64,000 bases of DNA from Panulirus ornatus. Taxonomy: Eukaryota; Arthropoda; Malacostraca; Decapoda; Palinuridae. The translations under genes and the position numbers were made by a program. Where the stretch lies: positions 1,956,820-2,020,819 of the forward strand of contig NC_092239.1 in assembly GCF_036320965.1 (NCBI RefSeq), written 5' to 3'. Shown one piece after another: positions 54,176 through 64,000 of the stretch; the first letter of the stretch is position 1; each line of letters opens with the position of its first letter. Below the pieces are notes generated by a model. That model worked only from the letters and a program-made list of their open reading frames with translations, had not been told where the DNA came from and ran no database searches.

Positions 54176-55625
54176 AAACATATACATCTCAATGTATACA
54201 TATATATACACACACAGACATATACATACATACACATGTACATAATTCATACTGTCTGCCTTTATTCATTCCCACTGCCACCCCGCCACGCATGAAATAA
54301 CAACCCCCTCCCTCCTCATGTGTGTGAGGTAGCGCTAGGAAAAGACAACAAAGGCCCTATTCGTTAACACTCAGTCTCTAGCTGTCATGTAATAATGCAC
54401 TGAAACCACAGTTCCCTTTCCACATCCAGGCCCCTCAGAACTTTCCATGGTTTACCTCAGACGCTTCACATGCCCTGGTTTAATCCATTGACAGCACGTC
54501 GACCCCGATATACCACATCGTTCCAATTCACTCTATTCCTTGCACGCCTTTCACCCTCCTGCATGTTCAGGCCCTGATCACTCAAAATCTTTTTCACTCC
54601 ATTTTTCCACCTCCAATTTGGTCTCCCACTTCTCCTCATTCCCTCCACCTCTGAGACATGTATCCTCTTTTTCAATCTTTCCTCACTCATTCTCTCTATG
54701 TGACCAAACCATTTCAAACACCCTCTTCTGCTCTCTCAACCACGCTCTTTTTATTACCACACATCTCCCTTACCCTATTATTACTTACTCGATCAAGCCA
54801 ACTCACACCACATATTGTCCTCAAACATCTCATTTCCAGCACATCCACCCTCCTCCGCACAACTCTATCCATAGCCCACACCTTGCATCCATACAACATT
54901 GTTGGAACCACTATTCCTTCAAACATACCCATTTTTGCTCTCTGAGATAATGTTCTCGACTTCCAAACATTCTTCAAGGCTCCCAGAACTTTCGCCCCCT
55001 CCCCCACCCTATGACTCACCTCCACTTCCATGGTTCCATCCGCTGCCAGATCCACTCCCAGATATCTAAAACACTTTACTTCCTCCAGTTTTTCTCCATT
55101 CAAACCCACCTCCCAATTGACTTGACCCTCAACCCTACTGTACCTAATAACCCCGCTCCCATTCACATCCACTCACAACTTTCCTCCCTCACACACTTAA
55201 CCAAACTCAGTCACCAGCTTCTGCAGATTCTCACATGAATCAGCCACCAGCGCTGTATCATCAGCGAACAACAACTGACCCACTTCTCAAGCTCTCCCAT
55301 CCACAACAGACTTCATACTTGCCCCTCTTTCCAAAACTCTTGCATTCACCTCCCTAACAACCCCATCCATAGACAAATTAAACAATCATGGAGACATCAC
55401 ACACCCCTGCCGTAAACTTACATTCACTGAGAACCAATCACTTTCCTCTAGTCCTACTCGTACACATGCCTTACATCCTTGATAAAAACTTTTCACTGCT
55501 TCTAACAACTTGCCTCCCACGCCATATATTCTTAATACCATCCACAGAGCATCTCTATCAACTCTATCATATGCCTTCTCCAGATCCATAAATGCTACAT
55601 ACAAATCCATTTGCTTTTCTATGTG
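54176..55625 (-). mobile_element. RTE-type LINE copy K (long 3' UTR type), interrupted by copy J
   Basis: In minus-strand order it runs from KQMDLYVAFMDLEKAYDRVD (about 55625) through RT, with stops and shifts, FADDT remnants near 55255-55270 and the C-terminal region, to the coding end near 54505. The long 3' UTR stops at ACATTGAGATGTATATG (54180), where J begins, and K's tail is missing. Frames: 55386-55649, 54714-55172 and 54466-54717. Confidence 0.85.
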
Positions 55626-55739
55626 GTAATCACACACATACACCAACATGTCACTGAGCTCACAAGGATGAGAGGGACTGATGCACCTTCATTGCTATAT
55701 TTAATCTTCACACATAGTAGCATGATATTGAGAATTTTA

Positions 55740-57900
55740 TACATACACCAGATGGAAAAATTGAATTACCACTGATTAACAATGACTAATTCTCTGGTAA
55801 ATGAGGACATTAAAAAAGCAGAGGTTAAACAAGACATGAAGAAGTATTGTGATTGTGGAAACTACACAAACCTCTACAATTTCTCTGGTAACACAGATTG
55901 GGGAATGGAGTTTGTTATCTTGGAACCGGGGCTTTGTGGTGAGAGGTTCTGTGAAATTTGCAATGAAGGATTAGGAATGTTGGTATGTCTTGCCTCAGTG
56001 ACAGAGGAAATGGAAAGAAAGAGGAAAGAATAGCTTGATAAAAGATGCCAAAAAGCAAAGAAGAGAGAGCTATATATTGGTAAGATGTAGACAGAATTCC
56101 AGTAAGTCAGCATTTACAAGGAATAAGAGAGCAGAGAACAAGTATTCCTGGATAAGAAAGGAGGAACAAAGAAACTTTGAAAAGAATTTAATGACAAGGC
56201 AAGTCCAAAACTTTTCAATGAATTTATCAGGATTCAGTTTACAGTCAAAGAGCAGCTAATAAGGTTAAAGGGATTCAGGGGGAAGCATTGTGGAGGATTA
56301 TATGAAGATATTTAAGGAACCGAATGACAAGTTCAAAAGTGTTTTCACAGTGGAAGACACTGAACACCATTACCAGTGAGATAGGATGGGAGAAGATTTT
56401 GGAAAATATTGAGATATGTAAAAAAGAGATTGATAGAATACTAAAAGGTCTTGACTCTTATAAGGCTCATAGTCCAATGAAATTTTACCATATGATCTGA
56501 AGATATGTTCAGGCATGCTAGCTAAACATCTTGAAGTACTTTTCAAAATGTTAGTGGAGTAAGACAAATTGCTATGGAAATGGTAAGAGGGATAAATATC
56601 ATACCTATCTATAGAAATGAGACTTAGAACATTTATTAAACTACAAACTGTTCTCACCGACAAGTATGGCAAGTAAGGTTTTGAAAAGAAAATTAGAATA
56701 AGTTGGATGACTTTCTGCTGAGGAAAAATTACTAAGTGGCTGAAAACTTTGCTTTAGGGAAAGGTCATGTGTAACAAGCCTCTTAGATTTCTACAAGAGA
56801 GTGAGCTTTGTCTTAAATAAAAGGGAAAGCTGGGTGGATTTTTTCTATCTTGACTCCCAGAAAGTATTTTACACTGTACTGCATGGGAGGCTGATAAAAA
56901 ATCTGGATTACCTTCAATGTTCAATGGGTAGAAGAGTATCTCAGTGATTAGGAACAAAGAATGTGTCACAGGAGCCTTCTCCAAATGGGTCAAGGTGACT
57001 GGTGGAGTGCCGCAGTTCTTTTCTGGAACTATCACTCTTCTTGATACCTATAAATGACTTGCCTGAGATATGACCCCTTCCTGAATATATTTACATAAGA
57101 TGTAAATGTCATAAGGGAAGGGAAAAGTGAGGAGCATTGCAATTGCATCAACTTACAAAACAGATTTCAAAGTTGGACTGATACATGGTTGATGAAGTTC
57201 GAATTGAGCAAATGTAAAGTATTGAGGTTGGGACAGAGTGAAAGAAGGCATCAATTTGATAGTTTCACAATTTGATAGTTTCTAGTGGGAAATAAGCTTA
57301 AGGGTTCAATGTGTAAGAGAAGGACTTGGGAGTTGACATCATCCTCAAGTTGTCACCAGAGTTCCTCTTTAGGAAAATAAGATAGTTAAGGAGACAAATT
57401 GTTTGTTTGCTAATATTAGAATTGCTCTAAAGTATGTGGTTAAGGAATTATTTAGTGAATTGTTCATATCCTAGGTAAGGCCAAAACAAGAGTAAACTTC
57501 TTAAGCTTGGTCACCATATCTAAAGAAGCTGAAAGAGCTAGGAGAGAAGGTCTAGAGGAGTGCAGCTGAGATATTACCAGAATTGAGAGCTGAGTTACAG
57601 GAAAGGGTTGGAGGCTTTACATTTGCTCATCTTGAGAGAAGAGTATGAGATGACCTAATCACAAGCTTTAAGTTGTTTAAACAGAGTGATGATGCAGAGA
57701 GAGAACAGTTCTTTGAGAGATATAGGGATACAGCAACCAAATGACATAACTGAATTACTACGTGAAACTTGTTTGTTGATAAAGATGTAAAAAAGTACTC
57801 GTACAGTATAAGAGTGGTGGAAGAATGGAATGGAGTGACTCATCATTTGATAGTGCTATCTTTGTAATATGTTATCTGAAATCTAGTTTCTCATTTTTTG
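55740..57900 (+). mobile_element. Decayed non-LTR retrotransposon, CR1/Jockey-group type, plus strand
   Basis: Recognisable pieces in order, in shifting frames, are LCGERFCEICNEGL and a basic stretch near 56030 and KEQLIRLKGF near 56245 (linker after the endonuclease). Next come RT pieces around 56780-57060, including WVDFFYLDSQKVF where the family has VIYLDFQKAFD, and FLIPINDLPE where it has FxIYINDL. Last is the C-terminal signature near 57490-57720: WSPYLKKLKEL, a LPELRAELQERV block, FTFAHLERRV, DDLITSFKLFK and ERYRDTATK. Many stops are present. The family is different from the RTE elements above. Confidence 0.7.
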
Positions 57901-57949
57901 CTCTCATATCTAGTTTTTCATTTTCTTGATAACAGCCAAATCTTTTACA

Positions 57950-59065
57950 TTTGGCCCACTTTCTGTTACATTCCCTGTTGGACATTTATATGGCACTACA
58001 ATGAATATTTCCTTGATTCATAACTTATTTGCTCAAATTTATCTTCATTGAGTTCATTAGGTTCACTTATGCCCATTTGTAAATTGTGTGAGAGTTAATG
58101 CATCCCAACTGGATCAGTTTCTGATCCAATCATTTTACCTACTTTGCTGTCTTCAGCAAGATCCTTACTATGTTTTCCTTTACTTTGCTGTTAATGTATG
58201 ATATCAGTACTACAAAAATATAAGCCTAACACTGTGTTCCCTATGGTACACTAGTTAGGACATCTTCCTACAAGGACATAGTTCCATTTACTATCACTTT
58301 GAACTTTTTCCCATTGAACTTTTCCCCAGTTTGAAACTCTTTAATATATCTTTTTACGTTACTGTTGATGTTTTGTTTAGATACATTCTTCAGCAAATTC
58401 CTGTGGTCTGCTTTATCAAATGCTTTCTCAAAATCAAGAAAAACTGTATCTATTCTTTTTCCTTGGATTAAACTTTCATAATTGTCATTGTAATGAGCTG
58501 ATAATTGGGTTTGCATGCTCTTTCGCAGCACAAATCCATGTTGGCCTTCATTTATGTAACTATTCTTGATTACATAGTTTAATATTTGTCTTTTTATCGC
58601 AAGCTAAGTAAGCTGTATTTCTTAAGTATTAGATATTCCTTTGTATAATGGTGTTACCTTTGCCAGTTTGAATGTCTGCAATTTTGCTCTCATTCAGACT
58701 TTGCCATAGTAATAACATCATTGGTTTTGCTAGTGCTGTTTTTGTCTTTGTGAGGAATGAAGTCTTGCAGCTAAATTTTCTCAGAGCAGATCATTTGCTT
58801 TACTTATAGCATCTTCCAGTATATCAATATCCCTGTGCCCATTATAAACCTATTGGTTAAACAGTTTATCTTCAAATTTCTCAGTACATTTTTAGCTGAA
58901 TCATGATTTATAATGTTCACTCAATATCCTGCATATTTCCTTGGGAGTGATTTTTGTATCTTTCTCCTGCCTTAATTGGTTCAGTCTTTGTTTTCTTTTT
59001 TGCTTTGTTCATGAATGTAAATAGTGAATTTGGATTCCTTTCCATGTTGTATATAGATTTTTCTT
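57950..59065 (-). mobile_element. Decayed non-LTR retrotransposon, CR1/Jockey-group type, minus strand
   Basis: The best frame (58531-58268) reads RIDTVFLDFEKAFDKADHRN and VKRYIKEFQTGEKF, the RT region with the first catalytic Asp. Upstream pieces (about 59030-58620) resemble the endonuclease-RT linker (NPNSLFTFMNKAK) and the start of RT. Downstream (58250-57990) NELNEDKFEQISYES matches the region after the catalytic aspartates, but I could not find the catalytic box itself. It has a distinct sequence from the plus-strand copy next to it. Confidence 0.65.
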
Positions 59066-59081
59066 TATTAATTTTTTTTTT

Positions 59082-59082
<1 letters not shown>

Positions 59083-59162
<80 letters not shown>
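59083..59162. repeat. (GA)n microsatellite
   Basis: A pure AG tract of about 80 bp. Confidence 0.97.
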
Positions 59163-59164
<2 letters not shown>

Positions 59165-59274
59165 ACTATACCTAAGCAGGATGCAGCTTATACAGGGGAT
59201 TGTGGAACATTAATTACACTTGACACTCAGTTATATAAGCATGTAGTGATTCTTTGATTAGGGTTGTTTATTGT

Positions 59275-59635
59275 ATTACTACCCTTCTGTTTTATCTTCT
59301 ACCCTTCCATTTCCTACCCTTTTAGATTACCTCATACCTCCCTATTTTATCTTTTATCTCCCTGTTCAATCTTGAACCCATTTGTTCTATCTCCTTATTT
59401 CTGTTATGTGTACTGCCTTTCAGTTCCATCTTCTGCCTGTCTGTTCTACATCCTTCCATTTTGTTGTACTTCCTGCCCTTGTGCTCAATTTCCTACTACT
59501 CCTGCATTTCTCTCTCCAGCCCCTTTTGTGTCCTACCTTTCTGTTCTGTCTCCTGCCCTTCTTTTATTTTGTGTCCAACCCTTCTGTTTTATTTCCCACC
59601 ATTCTGTTCTGTCTCCTAGCCTTTTACTTTTAACT
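59275..59635. repeat. Pyrimidine-rich minisatellite, unit about 20-24 bp
   Basis: Imperfect repeats of a unit like CTGCCCTTCTGTTCTATCTC (also CTACCCTTCCATTT, CCCACCATTCTGTT). The 125- and 83-residue frames here are by-products of the repeat. Confidence 0.8.
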
Positions 59636-59639
59636 TATT

Positions 59640-60130
59640 GAATCTTACTTCCTGGAAAGTGTGAATCTAGCCTGTGTCCAAACTGATTATATCTTGATCA
59701 CATTTGTCCACGCTTATTACAGGGGTCACTCATACCTTTATCTGCTAACTCACTTGCTTCTCTTGCACTTTTGCCGGGCTTCAAGATCATATGGCCTGCT
59801 TTGTTTATGTTGGCACAAATATACCTTTCTCCTGTGAAGGCCCTGATGAAGTTCAGCTTTCAGAATTGTGCAGAAAATGACATGTTGAGTTGTTTGAGTG
59901 GGCCTCTTGGTTCTTAGCTATGTATCACTCATGTTCAAAGTAAATATTGCATTTACTGGATGTATTTTAAGCATCATGTTAAGTTCATTACTGCTGTTGT
60001 GACAAGTTGGTAAGGCATATCCACCCTGGCACTTGTCCAGGCTATAGTAAAGCCCTCTCAGAGCTAATTTTAACCACAGTAAAGCTCCTCTAGCATCTGG
60101 CACAGGTTTACCAGAAGTAGGAATACTACC
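59640..60130. other. Anonymous DNA
   Basis: No gene or repeat recognised. Confidence 0.5.
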
Positions 60131-60133
60131 TGA

Positions 60134-60267
60134 TGATTCATAACTCACTTTTTACTCTGTCTCCAGTTGGAAGCTTACATAAGGACTGAGGTGGTTAAGT
60201 TGATTCATAACTCACTTTTTACTCTGTCTCCAGTTGGAAGCTTACATAAGGACTGAGGTGGTTAAGT
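60134..60267. repeat. Perfect 67-bp tandem duplication
   Basis: The 67 bases from 60134 to 60200 (TGATTCATAAC..GGTTAAGT) are repeated without a single difference at 60201-60267. Confidence 0.97.
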
Positions 60268-60429
60268 TACAGGGATTGCAGTAGATAGGTTGATACCATA
60301 CGTTGTTGTAGTTCAGTGACTGACAGTTGTGTTTTTTTATGTTTACAGTTTCTTTCTTATGCACATCTTTTATACCCGTGTGTTATCCTTTCATTTTTTC
60401 TTCTGCTGTTATCTTATTCCTTCTCTATT

Positions 60430-61038
60430 TTTTTTTTTTTCTTTTTTTTTTTCTTTGTCGCTGTCTCCCACGTTTGCGAGGTAGCGCAAGGAAACAGACG
60501 AAAGAAATGGCCCAACCCACCCCCATACACATGTATATACATACACGTCCACACACGCAAATATACATACCTACACAGCTTTCCATGGTTTACCCCAGAT
60601 GCTTCACATGCCCTGATTCAATCCACTGACAGCACGTCAACCCCGGTATACCCCATCGATCCAATTCACTCTATTCCTTGCCCGCCTTTCACCCTCCTGC
60701 ATGTTCAGGCCCCGATCACTCAAGATCTTTTTCACTCCATCTTTCCACCTCCAATTTGGTCTCCCACTTCTCCTCGTTCCCTCCACCTCCGACACATATA
60801 TCCTCTTGGTCAATCTTTCCTCACTCACTCTCTCCATGTGCCCAAACCATTTCAAAACACCCTCTTCTGCTCTCTCAACCACGCTCTTTTTATTTCCACA
60901 CATCTCTCTTACCCTTACATTGCTTACTTGATCAAACCACCTCACACCACACATTGTCCTCAAACATCTCATTTCCAGCACATCCACCCTCCTGCGAACA
61001 ACTCTATCCATAGCCCACGCCTCGCTACCATACAGCAT
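60430..61038 (-). mobile_element. RTE-type LINE copy O (short 3' UTR type), truncated at an AT tract
   Basis: In minus-strand order it starts at [12 protein letters not shown] right behind the AT tract at 61039, is open to VYRG (about 60637), then has a short-type 3' UTR and the terminal hairpin (about 60466-60495) followed by an A-rich tail (60430-60455 on the plus strand read as T). The long plus-strand frame across this region is antisense. Confidence 0.9.
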
Positions 61039-61160
<122 letters not shown>

Positions 61161-61591
61161 GCTTTGTCGCTGTCTCCCGCGTTTGCGAGGTAGCGCAAGG
61201 AAACAGACGAAAGAAATGGCACAACCCACCCCCATACACAATGTACACACACACACACGCCCACACACGCAAATACACATACCTATGCATCTCAATGTAC
61301 ACATATATATACATACACAGACACATACATATATACCCATGCACACGATTCACACTGTCTGCCCCTATTCATTCCCATCGCCACCTCGCCAAACATGGAA
61401 TACCATCCGCCTCCCCCCTCATGTGTGCGAGGTAGCACTAGGAAAAGACAACAAAGGCCCCATTCGTTCACACTCAGTCTCCAGCTGTCACGCAATAATG
61501 CCCGAAACCACAGCTCCATTTCCACATCCAGGCCCCACACAACTTTCCATGGTTTACCCCAGACGCTTCACATGCCCTGATTCAATCCACT

Positions 61592-61594
<3 letters not shown>
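61161..61594 (-). mobile_element. RTE 3' UTR copy P (long type), truncated at an AT tract
   Basis: It contains only the 3' UTR: from GTCAGTGGATTGAATCAGGG at 61594 through the long-type segment (GTGCTACCTCGCACACATG, GGCGAGGTGGCGATGGG, GGCAGACAGTGTGAA) to the terminal hairpin (about 61171-61200). It is cut at 61594 by another AT tract. Confidence 0.9.

Positions 61595-61632
<38 letters not shown>
61595..61632. repeat. (AT)n microsatellite
   Basis: An AT tract that truncates copy P. Confidence 0.95.
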
Positions 61633-61634
<2 letters not shown>

Positions 61635-61978
61635 TTTGTATTTCTGTTATCCTTTGATTCTGATAATACTAAATTTTTGTAATCCATATGTTCCAGCTCC
61701 TAGTTTTGTGGATAGATATCTTTACATACCAAGGTGATGGATTCTAATAGAATTAAAGAACTATCTGATGCAGACACCATTCAAAAATTTTGAAAATTTT
61801 TCATTGATTGGCAGTGCTACAAAATATTTCTTATATACTTATAACCTTTATTCAAAACTCCAAATTTTTTAATTGTTACAAATATGATTTTAATATTTTT
61901 ACCATTAATTCATTATAATCACACTTAGATAAATTAGCTAAATTACTAATTGATGAAGTATGATTTGATGGGGATAAA
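61635..61978. other. Anonymous AT-rich DNA
   Basis: No gene or repeat recognised. Confidence 0.5.
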
Positions 61979-62100
61979 GCAGTCCTTGCTTTATGGAGGA
62001 TCACTATACGTGTATGTGATTTTGTTATTATGCGAGGAACCTATTTCTGCCAGTCCCTCTTTTTATTTGGTCAAAATTTGCTGTATGTGGGTGTTTGTGG

Positions 62101-62725
62101 TAGAAAGTGCACCAGAACTTCAGTGAGGGTTGACAAGTGGAGTAAGCATGGGTCCTGGGTGAAGTGTGCCATGTTTCCTCCAGTGATTCAGTTTCACAGT
62201 TACTACCATTGTGTGCAGATCTGTACTATTTGGGCATACCTGCAAATATGGTTTTCCTACATCCCGCTCTTTGTTGATATGACATCCAAACATCCAGCTA
62301 CCTCTTCTATCCCAGAACCAAGGGTTAAAGGGAAGAGGACCTCTCTGCTCTTAGAAACAAAACTAGAAATCTTACAATGCACTGAAGCTGGCGAGGGAGT
62401 GTCAGCATATTAGAAAGTGCGTCAAAATTCAATGGGGGTTGGTGAGTGGATTAAGCAGGGTTCCTGGATGGAGTGCTAGATGTTCCCACTGGCAAATCAG
62501 CCTCATAGTTACCAACATTGAGTGCAGATCTGTGGTACTTTTGTGATTTGAATATACCTGCAAATGTAATTTTTCTGCAGCCTACTATGTTTACGTTTGC
62601 TAATATGGCATTCAAATGTCCAGCAACATTTACCTTGGAACTGGGAATTAGACAGAAGAGAACCTCTGAACTTAGAAACAGTGCTAGAAATCTTACATGC
62701 TGATGCTGGTGAGGGAGTGTTAGCC
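62101..62725. repeat. 310-bp tandem duplication inside the Tigger relic
   Basis: TAGAAAGTGC begins at 62101 and again at 62411, and the two units stay collinear: GTCCTGG/TTCCTGG, TACCTGCAAAT twice, GATATGACATCCAAACATCC/AATATGGCATTCAAATGTCC, and GGCGAGGGAGTGTCAGC/GGTGAGGGAGTGTTAGC. Divergence is roughly a quarter to a third of positions by eye. Confidence 0.85.
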
Positions 62726-63070
62726 TTTGGCAAAGCATAAAGAAGAAAGCAGAGAAAATTCAAAGTGCTGTGGTCAATTCTATTCCACTGTATGCCTCGG
62801 TAACCACAAGGTTTAGAAATCCTCTCAAGAAGATGGAGAAAATGCTGTCATTATTGTTAGAGTATGAGATGAAGAAGAAAAGCAGCCGTAGGTGTAAAGC
62901 TTTGAAGATTTGTGATTGTTTATGTAAAGAAGACGATGTAACTGAACCAGAGCCATTTCAAGCAAGTAAAGGATGGCTAGATAAGTATATTCAATGTTAG
63001 AAGCTACATAACATAAAAGTAATGGGAGACTCCTCCACTGCCATCCACAAAGCAGCTGCATACATCCCAT
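62275..63070 (+). pseudogene. Tigger/pogo transposase N-terminal region, broken
   Basis: In this family the N-terminal part, with CENP-B-type helix-turn-helix domains, binds the element's ends. Seen: MTSKHPATSSIPEPRVKGKR and LETKLEILQCTEAGEGVSAY (62280-62410). Then comes a second, more decayed version of the same segment in the duplicated unit (AFKCPATFTLELGI near 62610), and IKKKAEKIQSAVVNSIPLYA, KMEKMLSLLLEYEMKKKS and EPFQASKGWLDKY (about 62740-62995). A stop at 62998 is followed in frame by KLHNIKVMGDSS. The order matches Tigger transposases; the rest is missing. Confidence 0.78.
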
Positions 63071-63194
63071 TTTTATGGTATGTATATTGGTTTGCTATAT
63101 GTGAAATCTCTTTTTGTGAGGTTTTCACAGAACATTGCCCTGTCCTTATACAGTGTTAAACATAATAACTTATATTTTATATACACTTACTCTC

Positions 63195-64000
63195 AATTTT
63201 CTCCTTTCACACAAACACTTGGACTCACCAATTTCAGCAGTTTTTCATTCGAATCTGCCACCAGTGCTGTGTCATTGGCAAACAGCAGCTGATTCACTTC
63301 CCAGACCCCCTCACCCCCTACAGACTGCATACTTCCCCCCCTCTCCAAGACTCTTGCCGCCCTCACCACCTCTTCCCTAAACAAATTGAACAGCCATGGT
63401 GATGTAACACACCTTGGCTCCAGACCAACCTTTGCCTGTAACCTTTCACTCTCTTCTCATCCTACTCCTACACATGTCTTACTTCCTTAATGAAAGCTTC
63501 TTACTGCTTGTAGGAGCTTTCCTCTCTCGCCATTGTCAGATCTGCAAGGCATCTCCATCAACCCAGTCATACGCTTTCTCCAGATCTGTAAATGCCACAT
63601 ATGGATCCATCTTTCTAAAACTTTAAGGATTTCTGATACAGATTCTTTAAAGCAAACACCTGATCCACACATCATCAGCTACTTTTGAAACCACATTGTT
63701 CAAATACCCAACATCTGCCATCCTATCATCAAATTCATTCAGCAGTCCTTCAAAATGAGCACTTCATCTCCTCACCTTTTCACTTTCTGTTACCACTTCC
63801 CTGTTTACCCTCTTTTCTGATGTTCTCTTTTGTTCCAGTGTTTGTCTCACAATACTGATCTTTTTCCAAAAAACATTCTCCTTTAAGATTACATTGATAC
63901 TCTCTCACCCCATTTCTCATTTACCCTATTTTTGCAGCCTTTGCATCTACCTCCTGACCTCTTGCTGCTTTTTCTTACATAATTCCCAAGCATTTGCACA
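63195..64000 (-). mobile_element. Diverged RTE-type LINE copy Q
   Basis: In minus-strand order from the window edge it shows linker pieces (RRWSAHFEGLLNEFDDRMADV), then a jump (a large deletion of the early RT region) to VADDVWIRCLL, ATFTDLEKAYD-like sequence at about 63580, FREEVVRAARVLERGGSMQS (63384-63330), and LLFANDTALVADS where other copies have FADDT (Asp to Asn at the first catalytic Asp). Identity to the main family is clearly lower, so this is an older or separate subfamily. It continues past the window. Confidence 0.75.

Larger units (their letters stand above)
61980..63160 (+). mobile_element. Broken Tigger/pogo-type DNA transposon
   Basis: A CAGTCCTTGCTTTATGG start at 61980 resembles the CAGT..CTC.CTTTAT ends of Tigger elements. 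It is followed by transposase N-terminal coding (from about 62280) and, after a 310-bp tandem duplication, by the CENP-B-like helix-turn-helix region. Coding similarity fades near 63080. The DDE catalytic part and the 3' terminal repeat are absent. Confidence 0.7.

Overview
This window is repeat-rich animal nuclear DNA. It holds one recognisable host gene, the first two coding exons of a Cbl-type E3 ubiquitin ligase (28003-28308 and 47334-47575, + strand), separated by a 19 kb intron. The gene's arthropod-like Cbl sequence, very abundant (AT)n microsatellites, long introns and many RTE-type LINEs suggest an arthropod, most likely a decapod crustacean. That placement is an inference from style, not from a species marker.

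Layout: 0.3-4.3 kb is a train of short non-autonomous elements and 5'-truncated RTE LINEs joined by AT tracts. 4.3-8.6 kb is mostly anonymous DNA with very old RTE relics. 8.6-10.8 kb and 13.8-15.2 kb are further LINE/SINE/AT clusters. 17.16-17.63 kb is a minisatellite. 17.8-23.65 kb holds two large minus-strand RTE copies, one of which (18128-20316) keeps the endonuclease domain and the true 5' end. 23.65-27.9 kb is unique DNA leading to Cbl exon 1. Cbl intron 1 (28309-47333) contains an RTE copy on each strand, a cluster of RTE tails, a decayed ~30-bp satellite spread over 3 kb, copies of an unclassified dispersed repeat, and a dead Ty3/gypsy-type LTR element of about 4.7 kb. Downstream of exon 2, to the window end, are more RTE fragments, a purine-rich minisatellite, two decayed CR1/Jockey-group LINEs, a pyrimidine-rich minisatellite, and a broken Tigger/pogo DNA transposon with an internal tandem duplication.

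The most interesting observation is that the ~240-bp short element, present about a dozen times, is apparently not an ordinary tRNA-derived SINE. Its first ~160 bp align with the 5' UTR and start-codon region of the one RTE copy that retains its 5' end. Its last ~45 bp match the RTE 3' terminus, including a small hairpin with preserved pairing. It therefore looks like a head-plus-tail internal-deletion partner of the RTE LINE, comparable in concept to Bov-A and BovB of ruminants. Elements of both kinds meet repeatedly at (AT)n tracts, often with a 5'-truncated LINE directly behind an AT tract or two elements tail-to-tail in one tract, which suggests AT tails act as landing sites for later insertions.

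All sequence comparisons were made by eye within the window; no database search or alignment program was run. Boundaries of old repeats are good to tens of bases at best.
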